DNA of 26,816 nucleotides, taken from assembly GCA_900549155.1 (NCBI GenBank), contig URNF01000018.1, positions 1-26,816 of the forward strand, given 5' to 3'. Both the position numbers and the translations under genes were made by a program. Origin of the DNA: an uncultured Oscillospiraceae bacterium. Its GTDB lineage: Bacteria; Bacillota; Clostridia; Oscillospirales; Acutalibacteraceae. The notes below the pieces were generated by a model. It had not been told where the DNA came from and ran no database searches. It worked only from the letters and a program-made list of their open reading frames with translations. How positions within the stretch are numbered: position 1 is the first letter of the stretch; every line of letters starts with the position of its first letter. This document shows, in pieces, positions 20,255 through 26,816 of the stretch.

Positions 20255-20283
20255 TTGACAAAAAACGGAAAATATTGTATACT
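20255..20283 (+). promoter_or_regulatory. glf promoter
   Basis: TTGACA (20255-20260), 17-bp spacer, TATACT (20278-20283). Leader of about 46 nt to the glf start. Confidence 0.88.
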
Positions 20284-20335
20284 CATCCTGCCGTTTAACC
20301 ACAATATATATATACGGATGTGGAAAGGATATTTT

Positions 20336-21442
20336 ATGAAAAAATATGATTATCTGATCGTCGGCAGCGGACTCTACGGTGCAGTCTTTGCGCACGAAGC
20401 CATGCGGCACGGAAAGCGGTGTCTGGTCGTCGAAAAGCGCGATCACACCGGCGGCAACATTCACTGTGAGGAACAGGCGGGCATTTTGGTGCATCGCTAC
20501 GGCGCGCACATTTTCCATACCAACGACCGCCGCGTGTGGGACTATGTCAACGCGCTGTCGGAGTGCAACCGCTATACCAACTCGCCCGTTGCCAATTTCC
20601 ACGGCGAGATCTATAACATGCCCTTCAACATGAACACCTTCAACAAGATGTGGGGTGTCGCAACGCCCGACGAGGCGCTGGCGAAGATCAACGAGCAGCG
20701 CGCGGAGATCACCGACACGCCGAAAAATCTGGAAGAACAGGCGATCAGCCTTGTCGGCAGAGATATTTATGAAAAGCTCATCAAGGGCTACACCGAAAAG
20801 CAGTGGGGACGCGACTGCACCGCCCTGCCCGCCTTTATCATCAAGCGGCTGCCGGTGCGCCTGACCTATGACAACAACTATTTCAACGACCGCTATCAGG
20901 GCATTCCCGAGGCGGGCTATGACGCGTGGATCGACAAGCTGCTCGACGGCGCAGATGTCCGCCTTTCGACCGATTTTCTCGCAAACCGCGAGGAACTGAC
21001 GGCGCTGGCGGAGCACATCGTCTACACCGGCACCATCGACGCCTATTATGACTATTGCTTCGGCAAGCTGGAATATCGCAGTCTGCGGTTTGAGACAACG
21101 CTTTTGGACGAAAAGAACCATCAGGGCGTTGCCGTCGTCAACTACACCGATCGCGAGACGCCCTATACCCGCGTCATCGAGCACAAGCACTTTGTGTTCG
21201 GCGACCAGCCGCAGACGGTCATCACCAAGGAATATCCGCGCACCTGGCAGGAGGGCGACGAGCCGTATTATCCCGTCAACGACGAGAAAAACCAGGCGCT
21301 CTATGCCCGCTATGCGGCGCTGGCGGAAAAAGAGGACATTATTTTCGGCGGCAGACTCGCCGAATACCGCTATTATGACATGGACAAGGTCATCGCCTCG
21401 GCATTGGCAAAAATCGACGAGGTTTTCGGAAAGGATGCATAA
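20336..21442 (+). CDS. glf: UDP-galactopyranose mutase
   Basis: An FAD enzyme converting UDP-galactopyranose to UDP-galactofuranose, the donor for galactofuranose-containing surface polymers. It has 368 aa. The FAD-binding GSGLYGAVFAH (10-20), VEKRDHTGGN (32-41) and the GAHIFHT substrate region (56-62) are characteristic, as is GYTEKQWG. AAAGGA precedes the ATG at 20336. A GT2 glycosyltransferase starts 1 nt after its stop, so the two are coupled. galE upstream in the window would supply the substrate. Confidence 0.97.
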   Translation: MKKYDYLIVGSGLYGAVFAHEAMRHGKRCLVVEKRDHTGGNIHCEEQAGILVHRYGAHIFHTNDRRVWDYVNALSECNRYTNSPVANFHGEIYNMPFNMNTFNKMWGVATPDEALAKINEQRAEITDTPKNLEEQAISLVGRDIYEKLIKGYTEKQWGRDCTALPAFIIKRLPVRLTYDNNYFNDRYQGIPEAGYDAWIDKLLDGADVRLSTDFLANREELTALAEHIVYTGTIDAYYDYCFGKLEYRSLRFETTLLDEKNHQGVAVVNYTDRETPYTRVIEHKHFVFGDQPQTVITKEYPRTWQEGDEPYYPVNDEKNQALYARYAALAEKEDIIFGGRLAEYRYYDMDKVIASALAKIDEVFGKDA

Positions 21443-21443
21443 C

Positions 21444-22502
21444 ATGGCAGACGTTAAGGTTTCGGTCATCATGCCGGTCTACGGTGTGGAAAAATTTGTC
21501 GGCAAGGCGATCGAAAGCATTCAGGCACAGACCCTCACGGATTTTGAATTTCTCATCGTCGATGACGGCACAAAGGATCGCAGCGGCATCATCTGCGACG
21601 AATATGCCGCAAAGGATCCGCGCCTGACGGTCATTCACAAGGAAAACGGCGGCGCGCCGTCCGCCCGCAATGCGGCAATGGACATTGCCAGGGGCAAATA
21701 CTATTATTTCATGGACTCCGACGACTGGGCAGAGCCGACGATGCTGGAGGACATGGTGGCGCTGGCGGAAAAGACCGACGCCGAGCTGGTCGTCACCGGC
21801 TACTATATCGACACCTACTACAGCGACACGGAATACTACACCCAGGAGCAAACGCAGCCGGACGCGCTATATGAAAGCAAGGATGCGTTCCGCCGCGCGG
21901 CATATGCGCTGTTTGACGCCAATCTGCTGTATACCCCCTGGAACAAGCTCTACAGCGGTGAGTATCTCCGCAAAAACAACCTGCGCTTTTCCGACACGTT
22001 TTGGGACGACTTCCCGTTCAACCTCTCGGTGATCCGCGACATTGAGCGCGTGGCAGTCTCCTCGGAGAAATACTATCACTTCATGCGTGCCCGCGCCGAA
22101 AGCGAAACGGCGAAATACCGCGCCGACATGTATGAAAAGCGCGAGGAAGAGCACCGCTGGATGGTCGAGCTGTATGACTATTGGGATCTGCACGACGAGG
22201 CGAGCATGGAGTTTGTCGCGAGACGGTATATCGAACGGGTGATCGGCTGCATCGAAAATGTTGCCAACCCCGCCTGCACGCTGCCGCGCAAGGAAAAGCG
22301 TGCGGAAATCCGCCGCATCATCAAGGACAAAAAGGTGCGCACGCAGCTGCCGCTGATGAAAGCGCGCTCCGGCTATATGAAGCTGATGCTCGTGCCCATT
22401 CGGATGGAGAATGCCGCTCTCACGCATTGGGAGGGCGCGGTCATTTCGTCCATCCGCAGAAAGCACACCAAGTCCTTTGCGGCACTGAAAGCCAACAGAT
22501 AA
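21444..22502 (+). CDS. GT2-family glycosyltransferase
   Basis: A 352-aa family 2 glycosyltransferase. The GT-A fold is clear: VSVIMPVYGVEKFVGKAIESI at the N-terminus, nucleotide-binding VDDGTKD (39-45) and the metal-binding DSDD motif (91-94). The C-terminal 130 residues are helical and basic, as in polymer-modifying enzymes. No transmembrane helix is seen, so it acts at the inner face of the membrane. Being coupled to glf, it may be a galactofuranosyltransferase (inference from context only). The ATG at 21444 has AAAGGA 8 nt upstream and is preferred to one at 21435. Confidence 0.92.
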   Translation: MADVKVSVIMPVYGVEKFVGKAIESIQAQTLTDFEFLIVDDGTKDRSGIICDEYAAKDPRLTVIHKENGGAPSARNAAMDIARGKYYYFMDSDDWAEPTMLEDMVALAEKTDAELVVTGYYIDTYYSDTEYYTQEQTQPDALYESKDAFRRAAYALFDANLLYTPWNKLYSGEYLRKNNLRFSDTFWDDFPFNLSVIRDIERVAVSSEKYYHFMRARAESETAKYRADMYEKREEEHRWMVELYDYWDLHDEASMEFVARRYIERVIGCIENVANPACTLPRKEKRAEIRRIIKDKKVRTQLPLMKARSGYMKLMLVPIRMENAALTHWEGAVISSIRRKHTKSFAALKANR

Positions 22503-22512
22503 AAAGGAAAGG

Positions 22513-22546
22513 AAAACGGGACATCAAACGATGTCCCGTTTTTTTA
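22513..22546. terminator. Terminator between GT2 gene and LTA-synthase-family gene
   Basis: A perfect stem AAAACGGGACATC with loop AAAC, followed by a T-run on the plus strand. The stop codon of the convergent minus-strand gene begins right after it. Confidence 0.92.
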
Positions 22547-24616
22547 TTACTGTATCGTGAAAAGCAGTTCCTTGCGGTTTTCGATGTCGAAAAGGCAGTT
22601 ATACTGCACCCGTCGGTATTCCGACAGAAGCTCTGTATAGGGGGAGTCGTCCGACCAGCTGTAATAGTTCCCGTTGCTGTCGATATACCCCACCGTGTCC
22701 ACCACCGGCAAGGTTTCGGACAGCTGCAGCAGATAGCGGTCATAATCGCTCATGCGCACGCCCGCCGTTTGCAGCAGCAGCGAGGAAAGATAGTTGCTGC
22801 TGAGCATATCCACCTGCTTTTCCTCAATGTCATAGTTTGCCCAAATGACAAACGGCGTGATGTGCCGCGCCTGCTGCTGTTCAAGGGTCAGATCGTTCAC
22901 ACTTGCCCCGAGCATCTCTTCGGAAAACGCCTGCTCGATCGCGGGCTGATGGTCGCCGAAAAGACAGATGAGGACGGGATGATCCACCGTTTCGAAATAG
23001 GCGATCAGATCCTTGAACGCATCATCCGAATACTTCATGAGCGAGAGATAGCGGTCGGTCTGCGGAAATTCGTCGGTTTCGGTGAGCCAGTTGTTCTGCC
23101 CGAAATTGTCTGCGTCCAGGCGGTAGCCGCCGTGGTTCTGCATGGTCACATTGAACATGAAATAGGGCTTTCCCGTGTCCCGCTGCTCATAGTCCTCGAT
23201 GAGCAGCTTATAGTTATAGGCATCGCTGACATATTGCCGAATGAGCACATTTTCGCCCGGATAGAGTTCTTCCATCGTTGCCGCAAGCGTCGCAAGATCG
23301 CCGCTTTGCTGATAGGCGGTGAACGGCGTCATATCGAACAGCGTTTCCAATGTTCTGAACGGCGACAGCCCCAACAACGGATAAACGGCGGGGCGGTTCC
23401 AGCCGCGCGCATAATAGGGATGCTGGGCGCGCACTGTATAGCCCTGCGCCGCCAGCAGCCATGCCAGCGACGGCTGCTTGTCCTTCACATACAGCATATA
23501 GGCGCTGCTGCCCGACGGCAAAAACGCCATGCTGTGTCCCGTCAGGAACTCAAACTCCGTGTTTGCTGTGCCCGCGCCGATGACCGGCACATACAGATTG
23601 CCGCGCACCGTGTTTTCCTGCAGCGAGGAAATGAACGGCAGGCACGGCTCATTGATCTGCAGGTCGCCGAGCACCGACAGATCGGACAGCGACTCGTTCA
23701 TGATGCAGATGATATCCGGCTGCACCGTGCTCTCCCCGTCATCCTCTATGTGTCCGACAAAGCCCTCGATCTCGTCCGCGTCATAGCCGTCGGGAGCGCT
23801 CATATAGAGATATTTGGTGTTGCCGAAAAAGCCATAGACAACGCCGTAGTTGCGATAGCCGCGCGTCTGATTCCAAAAGTCCGGCGCAAGCCCTGCGTCG
23901 GCAAACGCAGACGTGCCGTAGAACACCGCCAAAAACACCGCGACCGCCGCGCCGCACCCCACACGGGACAGCACACGGGCGAGCTTCGGGAAATGCGGCG
24001 TTTCCAGTCGCGCGCCGACAACGAGCAAAAAAACGAGCACCAGCGTCGCCGTGACGATCTGATAGTCGGGCAGATAGCTGTATTCATTCAGAATGGTGTC
24101 CGCGACGCCGATGGTGACGACATCCGCAGGCAGCAGCGGCGTGCCGCGATACAACTCCAGATAGTGACTGATGAGCGCCAGCACATACAAAAGCGGATTG
24201 ACGATCAGCACCGACAAACGGAAGCTGCCCGACACGGCAAACACCAGCGCCATCAACAACAGCACCAAAAGATAGTTGATGCCGAAGCCGATATAGGTCA
24301 TGTCATAGACAAAAACGCCGTTGAGCGCCTCGGTCATGGTGATCGTCACCACGGGCAGCAAAAACAGCAGCACCGTTTCCGCGCACCCGCGCAAAACGGG
24401 ATCGCGCAGCTTTATGCGAAAAGCGATGAGCGCTCCGATGAGCAGCGGCGCGACAAGACAGCCGATAAACAACAAAACGCGCAGCGAGAACGCCTGCGAC
24501 AAAAAGCTGTCGGCAAAGGCGATGACCGCCGCCAAAAGCAGGGCAGTCACCACCCCTGCCGCAATGCAGGAACATTTGCTGTGCGTTATGTCAAAATGGA
24601 CTGTGCGCTTCTCCAC
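22547..24616 (-). CDS. LTA synthase family (sulfatase-fold) membrane protein
   Basis: A 689-aa membrane phosphotransferase-like protein. Five or six membrane helices occupy about residues 15-240, followed by an extracellular sulfatase-fold domain: PDIICIMNESLSDL (metal-binding Glu), the nucleophile region GAGTANTEFEFLTG, and the metal-binding GDHQP near the end. LtaS-type enzymes move glycerol-phosphate from phosphatidylglycerol to a teichoic acid; relatives use other lipids or glycans, so the exact product is uncertain. The start is GTG at 24616 with AAGGAAG upstream. It follows htpG with 73 nt between and no clear terminator, but has a candidate promoter. Confidence 0.9.
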   Translation of the reverse strand: MEKRTVHFDITHSKCSCIAAGVVTALLLAAVIAFADSFLSQAFSLRVLLFIGCLVAPLLIGALIAFRIKLRDPVLRGCAETVLLFLLPVVTITMTEALNGVFVYDMTYIGFGINYLLVLLLMALVFAVSGSFRLSVLIVNPLLYVLALISHYLELYRGTPLLPADVVTIGVADTILNEYSYLPDYQIVTATLVLVFLLVVGARLETPHFPKLARVLSRVGCGAAVAVFLAVFYGTSAFADAGLAPDFWNQTRGYRNYGVVYGFFGNTKYLYMSAPDGYDADEIEGFVGHIEDDGESTVQPDIICIMNESLSDLSVLGDLQINEPCLPFISSLQENTVRGNLYVPVIGAGTANTEFEFLTGHSMAFLPSGSSAYMLYVKDKQPSLAWLLAAQGYTVRAQHPYYARGWNRPAVYPLLGLSPFRTLETLFDMTPFTAYQQSGDLATLAATMEELYPGENVLIRQYVSDAYNYKLLIEDYEQRDTGKPYFMFNVTMQNHGGYRLDADNFGQNNWLTETDEFPQTDRYLSLMKYSDDAFKDLIAYFETVDHPVLICLFGDHQPAIEQAFSEEMLGASVNDLTLEQQQARHITPFVIWANYDIEEKQVDMLSSNYLSSLLLQTAGVRMSDYDRYLLQLSETLPVVDTVGYIDSNGNYYSWSDDSPYTELLSEYRRVQYNCLFDIENRKELLFTIQ

Positions 24617-24650
24617 CGCTTTGCGCTTCCTTTCTCAAAACATATAACAG

Positions 24651-24679
24651 AGTATAACACAAAACGGTGAAGATTGCAC
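24651..24679 (-). promoter_or_regulatory. Candidate promoter of LTA-synthase-family gene
   Basis: Minus strand GTGCAA (24674-24679), 17-bp spacer, TATACT (24651-24656). The -35 box is weak. Confidence 0.45.
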
Positions 24680-24689
24680 GAACTTTTTC

Positions 24690-26579
24690 TTACATCAGTG
24701 CGCAGATGCGCGCAGAGAATGCGACAGGATCTTCGACGGGCAGTCCCTCGATGAGCAGCGCCTGATCATAGAGCAGCTTGGCATACTCCGAGAGTTTTTC
24801 CTCGTCGCCGTCCTTTTGCAGCGTCTGCAGCTTTGCAAAGATCGGGTGGGTGGCGTTAAGCTCCAGCACGCGCTGTGCTTTCATGCCGCCCGCATTCGGC
24901 ATGGACGAAAGCACCTTTTCCATCTCGATGGACAAAGCGCCCTCGCTGGACAGGCAGACGGGATGGGTCTTCAGGCGCGTCGACACCTTCACGGATTTCA
25001 CCTTGCCGTCAAGCGCCTTTTGCAGCGCCGCAAGCAACGGCTCGTTTTCCTTGTCCGCTTCTTCGTCCGCTTTCTTTTCATCCTCAAAGCCGAGGTCACC
25101 CGCAGAGACGGATTTGAATTCCTTGTCCTCGAAGCTGTGCAGCATTTGCAGCGCAAATTCATCCACATCGTCGGTCAGATACAGGATTTCAAAGCCGTGA
25201 TCGCGCACCGCCTCGGTCTGCGGCAGCTTTTCGATCTTGTCGGGCGTGTCGCCGCAGGCATAATAGATATACTTCTGCCCTTCTCCCATCCGCTCGACAT
25301 ATTCATGCAGCGTGACGAGCTTTTTCTCCTTTGAGGAGACAAACAGAATGAGATCCTGCAGCATATCCTTGTGCATGCCGTAGTCGTTATAGACGCCGAA
25401 TTTCAGCTGCAGCCCGAAGTTCTTATAGAACTTTTCATACGTCTCGCGGTCGTTTTCCAGCATGGACAGCAGCTCGCTGTGGATCTTCTTTTCCAGTCTG
25501 CCGGCAATGACCTTCAGCTGACGGTCATGCTGCAGCATCTCGCGGGAGATGTTCAGCGACAGATCCTGCGAGTCCACAAGCCCTTTCACAAAGCTGAAAT
25601 GATCCGGCAGCAAATCGGCACACTTGTCCATGATCAGCACGCCGCTGGCATACAGCTGCAAGCCCTTTTCATACTCACGGGTGTAGTAGTTAAAAGGCGC
25701 GGTCGCGGGGATGAACAGCAGCGCGTTATAGGTCGCCGCGCCCTCGGTGCTCGAATGGATCACCCGCAGCGGATCGGTGTAGTCGTTGAATTTCGCCTTA
25801 TAGAACGCGTTGTATTCCTCAGGCGTAATCTCGTTTTTGTTCTTCTTCCACAGCGGCACCATGCTGTTGAGGGTGGTAAGCTCCATGTAGGTCTCATATT
25901 CCGGCTTTTTGTCCTCGCCGTCCGTGCCCTCCTTGACCCGCGTTTTCTCCATTTCCATGCGGATGGGATAGCGGATATAGTCGGAATACTTCTTGACGAT
26001 CTCCTCGATGCGGTATTGCTCCAGAAATTCGTCATAGTTCTCTTCGGCGGTGTTCTCCTTGATGTGCAGGATCACCTTGGTGCCGTGGCTGTCCTTCTCC
26101 GCCGGCTCTACTGTATAGCCCGCAGCGCCCTTCGATTTCCAGCAATAGGCTTCATCGCTGCCGAACGCGCGGCTCACGACCGTCACGCAGTCCGCCACCA
26201 TGAACGCGGAATAAAATCCAACACCGAATTGCCCGATGATGTCCACATCGTCCTTCTGCTCGTTTTCCTTTTTGAAGGCAAACGAGCCGCTTTTGGCAAT
26301 CGTGCCGAGGTTGCTCTCCAGCTCCTCCTTCGTCATGCCGATGCCGTTGTCCTCGACGGTCAGCAAACGGTTTGCCTTGTCCACCGTCAGATCGATCGTG
26401 AGATCGTCGCGGGTGATGCCCGTGAGATTCTCCTGCAAGGAGCGGTAGTATAGCTTGTCCATCGCATCGCTGGCGTTGGAGATCAGCTCACGCAGAAAGA
26501 TCTCCTTGTGCGTATAGATGGAATTGATCATCATATCCAGCAGGCGCTTTGACTCCGCCTTGAATTGTTTTGTCGCCAT
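24690..26579 (-). CDS. htpG: Molecular chaperone HtpG (bacterial Hsp90)
   Basis: An ATP-dependent dimeric chaperone of the cytosol. It has 629 aa, normal for HtpG. The GHKL ATPase domain shows ELISNASDAMDKL (31-43), DNGIGMT and GQFGVGFYSAF; the middle domain has the catalytic Arg loop DLSLNISREMLQHDRQL; a C-terminal dimerisation region follows a short acidic linker (DEKKADEEADKENE). AAGGGG precedes the ATG at 26579. A CIRCE element lies in its leader, so it belongs to the HrcA heat-shock regulon. Confidence 0.98.
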   Translation of the reverse strand: MATKQFKAESKRLLDMMINSIYTHKEIFLRELISNASDAMDKLYYRSLQENLTGITRDDLTIDLTVDKANRLLTVEDNGIGMTKEELESNLGTIAKSGSFAFKKENEQKDDVDIIGQFGVGFYSAFMVADCVTVVSRAFGSDEAYCWKSKGAAGYTVEPAEKDSHGTKVILHIKENTAEENYDEFLEQYRIEEIVKKYSDYIRYPIRMEMEKTRVKEGTDGEDKKPEYETYMELTTLNSMVPLWKKNKNEITPEEYNAFYKAKFNDYTDPLRVIHSSTEGAATYNALLFIPATAPFNYYTREYEKGLQLYASGVLIMDKCADLLPDHFSFVKGLVDSQDLSLNISREMLQHDRQLKVIAGRLEKKIHSELLSMLENDRETYEKFYKNFGLQLKFGVYNDYGMHKDMLQDLILFVSSKEKKLVTLHEYVERMGEGQKYIYYACGDTPDKIEKLPQTEAVRDHGFEILYLTDDVDEFALQMLHSFEDKEFKSVSAGDLGFEDEKKADEEADKENEPLLAALQKALDGKVKSVKVSTRLKTHPVCLSSEGALSIEMEKVLSSMPNAGGMKAQRVLELNATHPIFAKLQTLQKDGDEEKLSEYAKLLYDQALLIEGLPVEDPVAFSARICALM

Positions 26580-26605
26580 AGGAAAGTCCCCTTACCGTTA
26601 TAAAA

Positions 26606-26632
26606 TTGGCACTCTCGTTCATTGAGTGCTAA
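26606..26632. promoter_or_regulatory. CIRCE element (HrcA operator)
   Basis: TTGGCACTC-N9-GAGTGCTAA; on the minus strand TTAGCACTC-N9-GAGTGCCAA. It matches the canonical TTAGCACTC-N9-GAGTGCTAA with a single mismatch in one arm. It lies just downstream of the htpG -10 box. Confidence 0.95.
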
Positions 26633-26636
26633 ATAT

Positions 26637-26665
26637 ACTATATACCATCTTCCCCGAAAGTGCAA
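26637..26665 (-). promoter_or_regulatory. htpG promoter
   Basis: Minus strand TTGCAC (26660-26665), 17-bp spacer, TATAGT (26637-26642). The CIRCE element covers the expected start. Confidence 0.88.
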
Positions 26666-26685
26666 GGGGTATTTGTTAAAAAAAT

Positions 26686-26719
26686 GTAAAAAGGGCGGCA
26701 GACCGTTCGGTCTGCCGCC
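26686..26719 (-). terminator. Terminator of a minus-strand gene beyond the right edge
   Basis: An 11-bp perfect stem GGCGGCAGACC/GGTCTGCCGCC with a 4-nt loop, followed on the minus strand by CTTTTTACATTTTTTT. Nothing in the window ends here on that strand, so it serves an off-window gene. Confidence 0.75.
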
Positions 26720-26760
26720 TCAGTGTGTCAAAAAACTTGTTTTTTGACACACTGTGAGGC
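26717..26760. repeat. Long near-perfect hairpin at right edge
   Basis: GTGTGTCAAAAAAC and its exact complement are separated by 2 nt, extended by GCCTCA/TGAGGC arms with a 2-nt bulge. Another short hairpin, GCGTATG-TGA-CATACGC (26800-26816), is at the very end. No gene is seen from 26720 to the edge. Confidence 0.7.
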
Positions 26761-26816
26761 TGTCTAAAAACCGCAGGAGCAAGGAAACCGCCCCCGTCGG
26801 CGTATGTGACATACGC

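Noticed and set aside
18772..20261. Val-rich minus-strand ORFs opposite both ends of the GH25 gene
   Set aside because: They are the complement of the Thr-rich linkers (ACC/ACG codons read as Gly/Val); no ribosome site or promoter supports them.
20168..21472. 434-aa minus-strand ORF
   Set aside because: Shadow of glf, whose FAD motifs are unmistakable on the plus strand.
22181..24670. 829-aa plus-strand ORF
   Set aside because: It is antisense to the LTA-synthase-family gene and runs through the GT2 3' end and the terminator. Its Arg/His/Gln-rich composition is typical of a GC-rich shadow frame.
25371..26453. 360-aa plus-strand ORF
   Set aside because: Antisense to htpG; composition of a shadow frame and no ribosome site.
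1..26816. CRISPR array, prophage or insertion sequence
   Set aside because: No regularly spaced direct repeats, no phage structural or integrase gene and no transposase were found; only the unresolved repeat-like right edge remains.

Overview
The window looks like chromosomal DNA of a GC-rich anaerobic gut-type Firmicute of class Clostridia (Oscillospiraceae/Ruminococcaceae-like). This is inferred from Spo0A, a Fur-type regulator paired with reverse rubrerythrin, duplicated FeoA, consensus sigma-A promoters with 17-bp spacers, strong Shine-Dalgarno sites, and family-level protein similarity. I see no phage, plasmid, IS transposase or CRISPR array. Most of it is housekeeping and cell-surface genes in short operons, with an unusually readable set of promoters, operators and terminators between them.

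Layout, left to right. (1) 1-1280: an iron-uptake operon, feoA-feoA-feoB, on the minus strand; feoB runs off the left edge. Its promoter is surrounded by three copies of the dyad GTTAGC-N4-GCTAAC. (2) 1494-2452: a translationally coupled HD-domain phosphohydrolase and GNAT acetyltransferase (minus). (3) 2552-5522: a plus-strand ABC importer operon of the TrpX/TrpY/TrpZ type. It is preceded by a short leader ORF packed with Tyr codons and an intrinsic terminator, which reads as a ribosome-mediated attenuator for an aromatic amino acid, probably tyrosine. (4) 5509-7816: a YgjV-family membrane protein (minus), a DeoR-family repressor (plus) with a near-consensus GlpR-type operator between them, and an SGNH/GDSL esterase (minus). 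(5) 7843-8326: four tRNAs, transcribed Gly-Arg-His-Gln (minus). (6) 8336-10243: a transglutaminase-like lipoprotein and a divergent LCP-like protein (minus). (7) 10262-11386: a Fur-family regulator and reverse rubrerythrin (plus). (8) 11429-12796: a glycosidase-like protein of unrecognised family. (9) 12844-15945: galE (minus) divergent from a sugar nucleotidyltransferase and galM (plus), a galactose/UDP-sugar block. (10) 15989-17501: rsmD, coaD and a coiled-coil protein. (11) 17552-18328: spo0A (minus). (12) 18763-22502: a GH25 muramidase with Thr-rich linkers, then UDP-galactopyranose mutase and a GT2 glycosyltransferase (plus). (13) 22547-24616: an LTA-synthase-family protein (minus). (14) 24690-26579: htpG under a CIRCE operator (minus). 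The right edge holds a terminator for an off-window gene and a long perfect hairpin.

How it fits together: galE, the nucleotidyltransferase and galM feed UDP-galactose and related sugars. Glf turns UDP-galactopyranose into the furanose form, the neighbouring GT2 may use it, and the LTA-synthase-like protein, the GH25 enzyme and the LCP-like protein all act on the cell envelope. This functional link is inference.

The items most worth following up are the Tyr-codon leader/attenuator of the ABC importer, the triple feo operator, a Spo0A receiver domain lacking two normally conserved residues (D9 to V, K108 to R in Bacillus subtilis numbering), the structured leader of the GH25 gene, and the face-to-face promoters between galE and the nucleotidyltransferase. 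All promoter, operator and RNA-fold calls were made by eye; no search or folding program was run.
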